Assembly (NCBI GenBank): GCA_021286885.1
Contig: JAJTBM010000107.1
Location: 1-8,548, forward strand
Direction of reading: 5' to 3'
DNA: 8,548 nucleotides
DNA from: Rhodocyclales bacterium
GTDB lineage: Bacteria > Pseudomonadota > Gammaproteobacteria > Burkholderiales > Rhodocyclaceae
The position numbers and the translations under genes are program-made. This document shows, piece after piece, positions 7,808 to 8,548 of the stretch; the first letter of the stretch is position 1, and each line of letters starts with the position of its first letter. The notes under the pieces were generated by a model that was not told the origin of the DNA, did no database searches, and saw only the letters and a list, made by a program, of their open reading frames with translations.

Positions 7808-8548
7808 GGATCTTGGACTCTGATTGCTGGGCGCTACGCAGGCGGATGCGGATTTCTGCTCCGCCTTCTTCGCGGTTGGCGAGACGAATCTCGCCATCGT
7901 GTTCATCGATGATCTTCTTGACGATGGCCAGGCCCAGGCCGGTGCCCCGGGCCTTGGTCGTCACATAGGGCTCAAAGGCCCGGGAGAGGAGTTCCGGGGC
8001 AAAGCCGGGGCCGTTGTCGCGCAGGATCAAGTCTACGCGCCGGCCATCGGAGTGGGTCAAGAGCTGGATGCGGGGATCGTCCTGCTCGCCCAGGGCGTCT
8101 TCAGCGTTTTGCAGCAAGTTGTGGATCACCTGCCGGATCTGGGTGGCGTCGCCCATCACCGGGGGCAGATCGCTGGCCAGTTCGGCCTGGATCATGACCC
8201 GGGAGCTTTCGTACAGTACCAGCACTTCGCGTACCAGATCGTTGAGATCAAGCAAGCGCAGCACCGGGCTGGGCAAGCGGGCGTAGTCGCGGAAGGCGTT
8301 TACCAGGTTCTTCATGGACTCCACCTGGTTCACGATGGTGCGTGTGGAGCGTTCCAGCATGTTGCGCCCTTCCTCGTCCAACCGGTCGGCCAGCTTGAAC
8401 TGGAGCCGCTCGGCAGAGAGCTGGATGGGGGTCAGCGGGTTCTTGATCTCGTGGGCCAGCCGGCGCGCCACCTCGGCCCAGGCGGCGGTGCGCTGGGCGG
8501 TGATGAGGTGGGTGATGTCATCGGACACCACCACCATCCCGCCCCCGG
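7800..8548 (-). CDS. ntrY: NtrY-like sensor histidine kinase (C-terminal part; start beyond window)
   Basis: This is the kinase end of a membrane sensor that phosphorylates the adjacent response regulator. 248 codons are visible, where NtrY proteins usually have about 700 or more residues. The membrane, HAMP and most PAS segments are therefore off the right edge. Counting from the Met codon at 8537, MVVVSDDITHLI is the end of a PAS domain. The phospho-acceptor His is His29 in ARRLAHEIKNPLTPIQLSAERL, a form typical of NtrY. The N box has Asn144 in NLLQNAEDAL. The G1 box is DNGPG (174-178), followed by FEPYVTTK and the G2 box GTGLG (198-202). All catalytic boxes are intact. The TAA stop (7800-7802) lies inside the start of the response regulator gene, giving an 8-bp overlap and likely translational coupling. 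NtrY/NtrX pairs are linked to nitrogen control in some alphaproteobacteria and to respiration in Neisseria; the signal here is unknown. Confidence 0.93.
   Translation of the reverse strand, partial: GGGMVVVSDDITHLITAQRTAAWAEVARRLAHEIKNPLTPIQLSAERLQFKLADRLDEEGRNMLERSTRTIVNQVESMKNLVNAFRDYARLPSPVLRLLDLNDLVREVLVLYESSRVMIQAELASDLPPVMGDATQIRQVIHNLLQNAEDALGEQDDPRIQLLTHSDGRRVDLILRDNGPGFAPELLSRAFEPYVTTKARGTGLGLAIVKKIIDEHDGEIRLANREEGGAEIRIRLRSAQQSESKIHG

Noticed and set aside
7061..7912. A 283-codon open frame on the plus strand opposite ntrX
   Set aside because: It mirrors the codon pattern of ntrX, has no recognisable domain and crosses the ntrX/ntrY junction.

Overview
The window is GC-rich DNA, probably from a betaproteobacterium and most plausibly a member of the Rhodocyclales (Azospira, Dechloromonas, Azoarcus or Thauera-like). 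This rests on protein style, the betaproteobacterial form of the NtrY/NtrX proteins and the gene neighbourhood. It is an inference without any database search. All six recognised genes lie on the minus strand, so transcription runs from high to low coordinates. No RNA gene, insertion sequence, CRISPR array or prophage was seen.

In transcription order the layout is as follows. ntrY, a sensor histidine kinase (7800-8548), is cut by the window edge. ntrX, a response regulator (6530-7807), overlaps it by 8 bp. A 116-bp gap with two GC-rich hairpins follows. trkA (4986-6413) and trkH (3529-4986) encode a Trk potassium uptake system and share one base at the stop/start junction. A 124-bp gap leads to hemE, uroporphyrinogen decarboxylase (2334-3404), which ends in a strong intrinsic terminator (2274-2306). 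A 430-bp non-coding stretch (1904-2333) follows. priA, the replication-restart helicase (1-1903), is cut at its C-terminal end.

ntrY and ntrX form a two-component pair. trkA supplies the cytoplasmic NAD-binding gating subunit for the TrkH potassium channel-like protein. The order ntrY-ntrX-trkA is also known from alphaproteobacteria. hemE and priA are housekeeping genes with separate transcription, because the hemE terminator stands between them.

Two things stand out. First, NtrX keeps its receiver domain and its Fis-type helix-turn-helix, but its central AAA+ domain has lost the Walker A lysine, the Walker B aspartate, the GAFTGA loop and the sensor II arginine. It therefore should not act as a sigma-54 activator. 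Second, the hemE-priA gap holds a perfect DnaA box, a one-mismatch box and several weaker ones beside a 70-bp tract that is 29% G+C. This looks like a replication origin or a DnaA-controlled region. I did not find a wholly new multi-gene system here.
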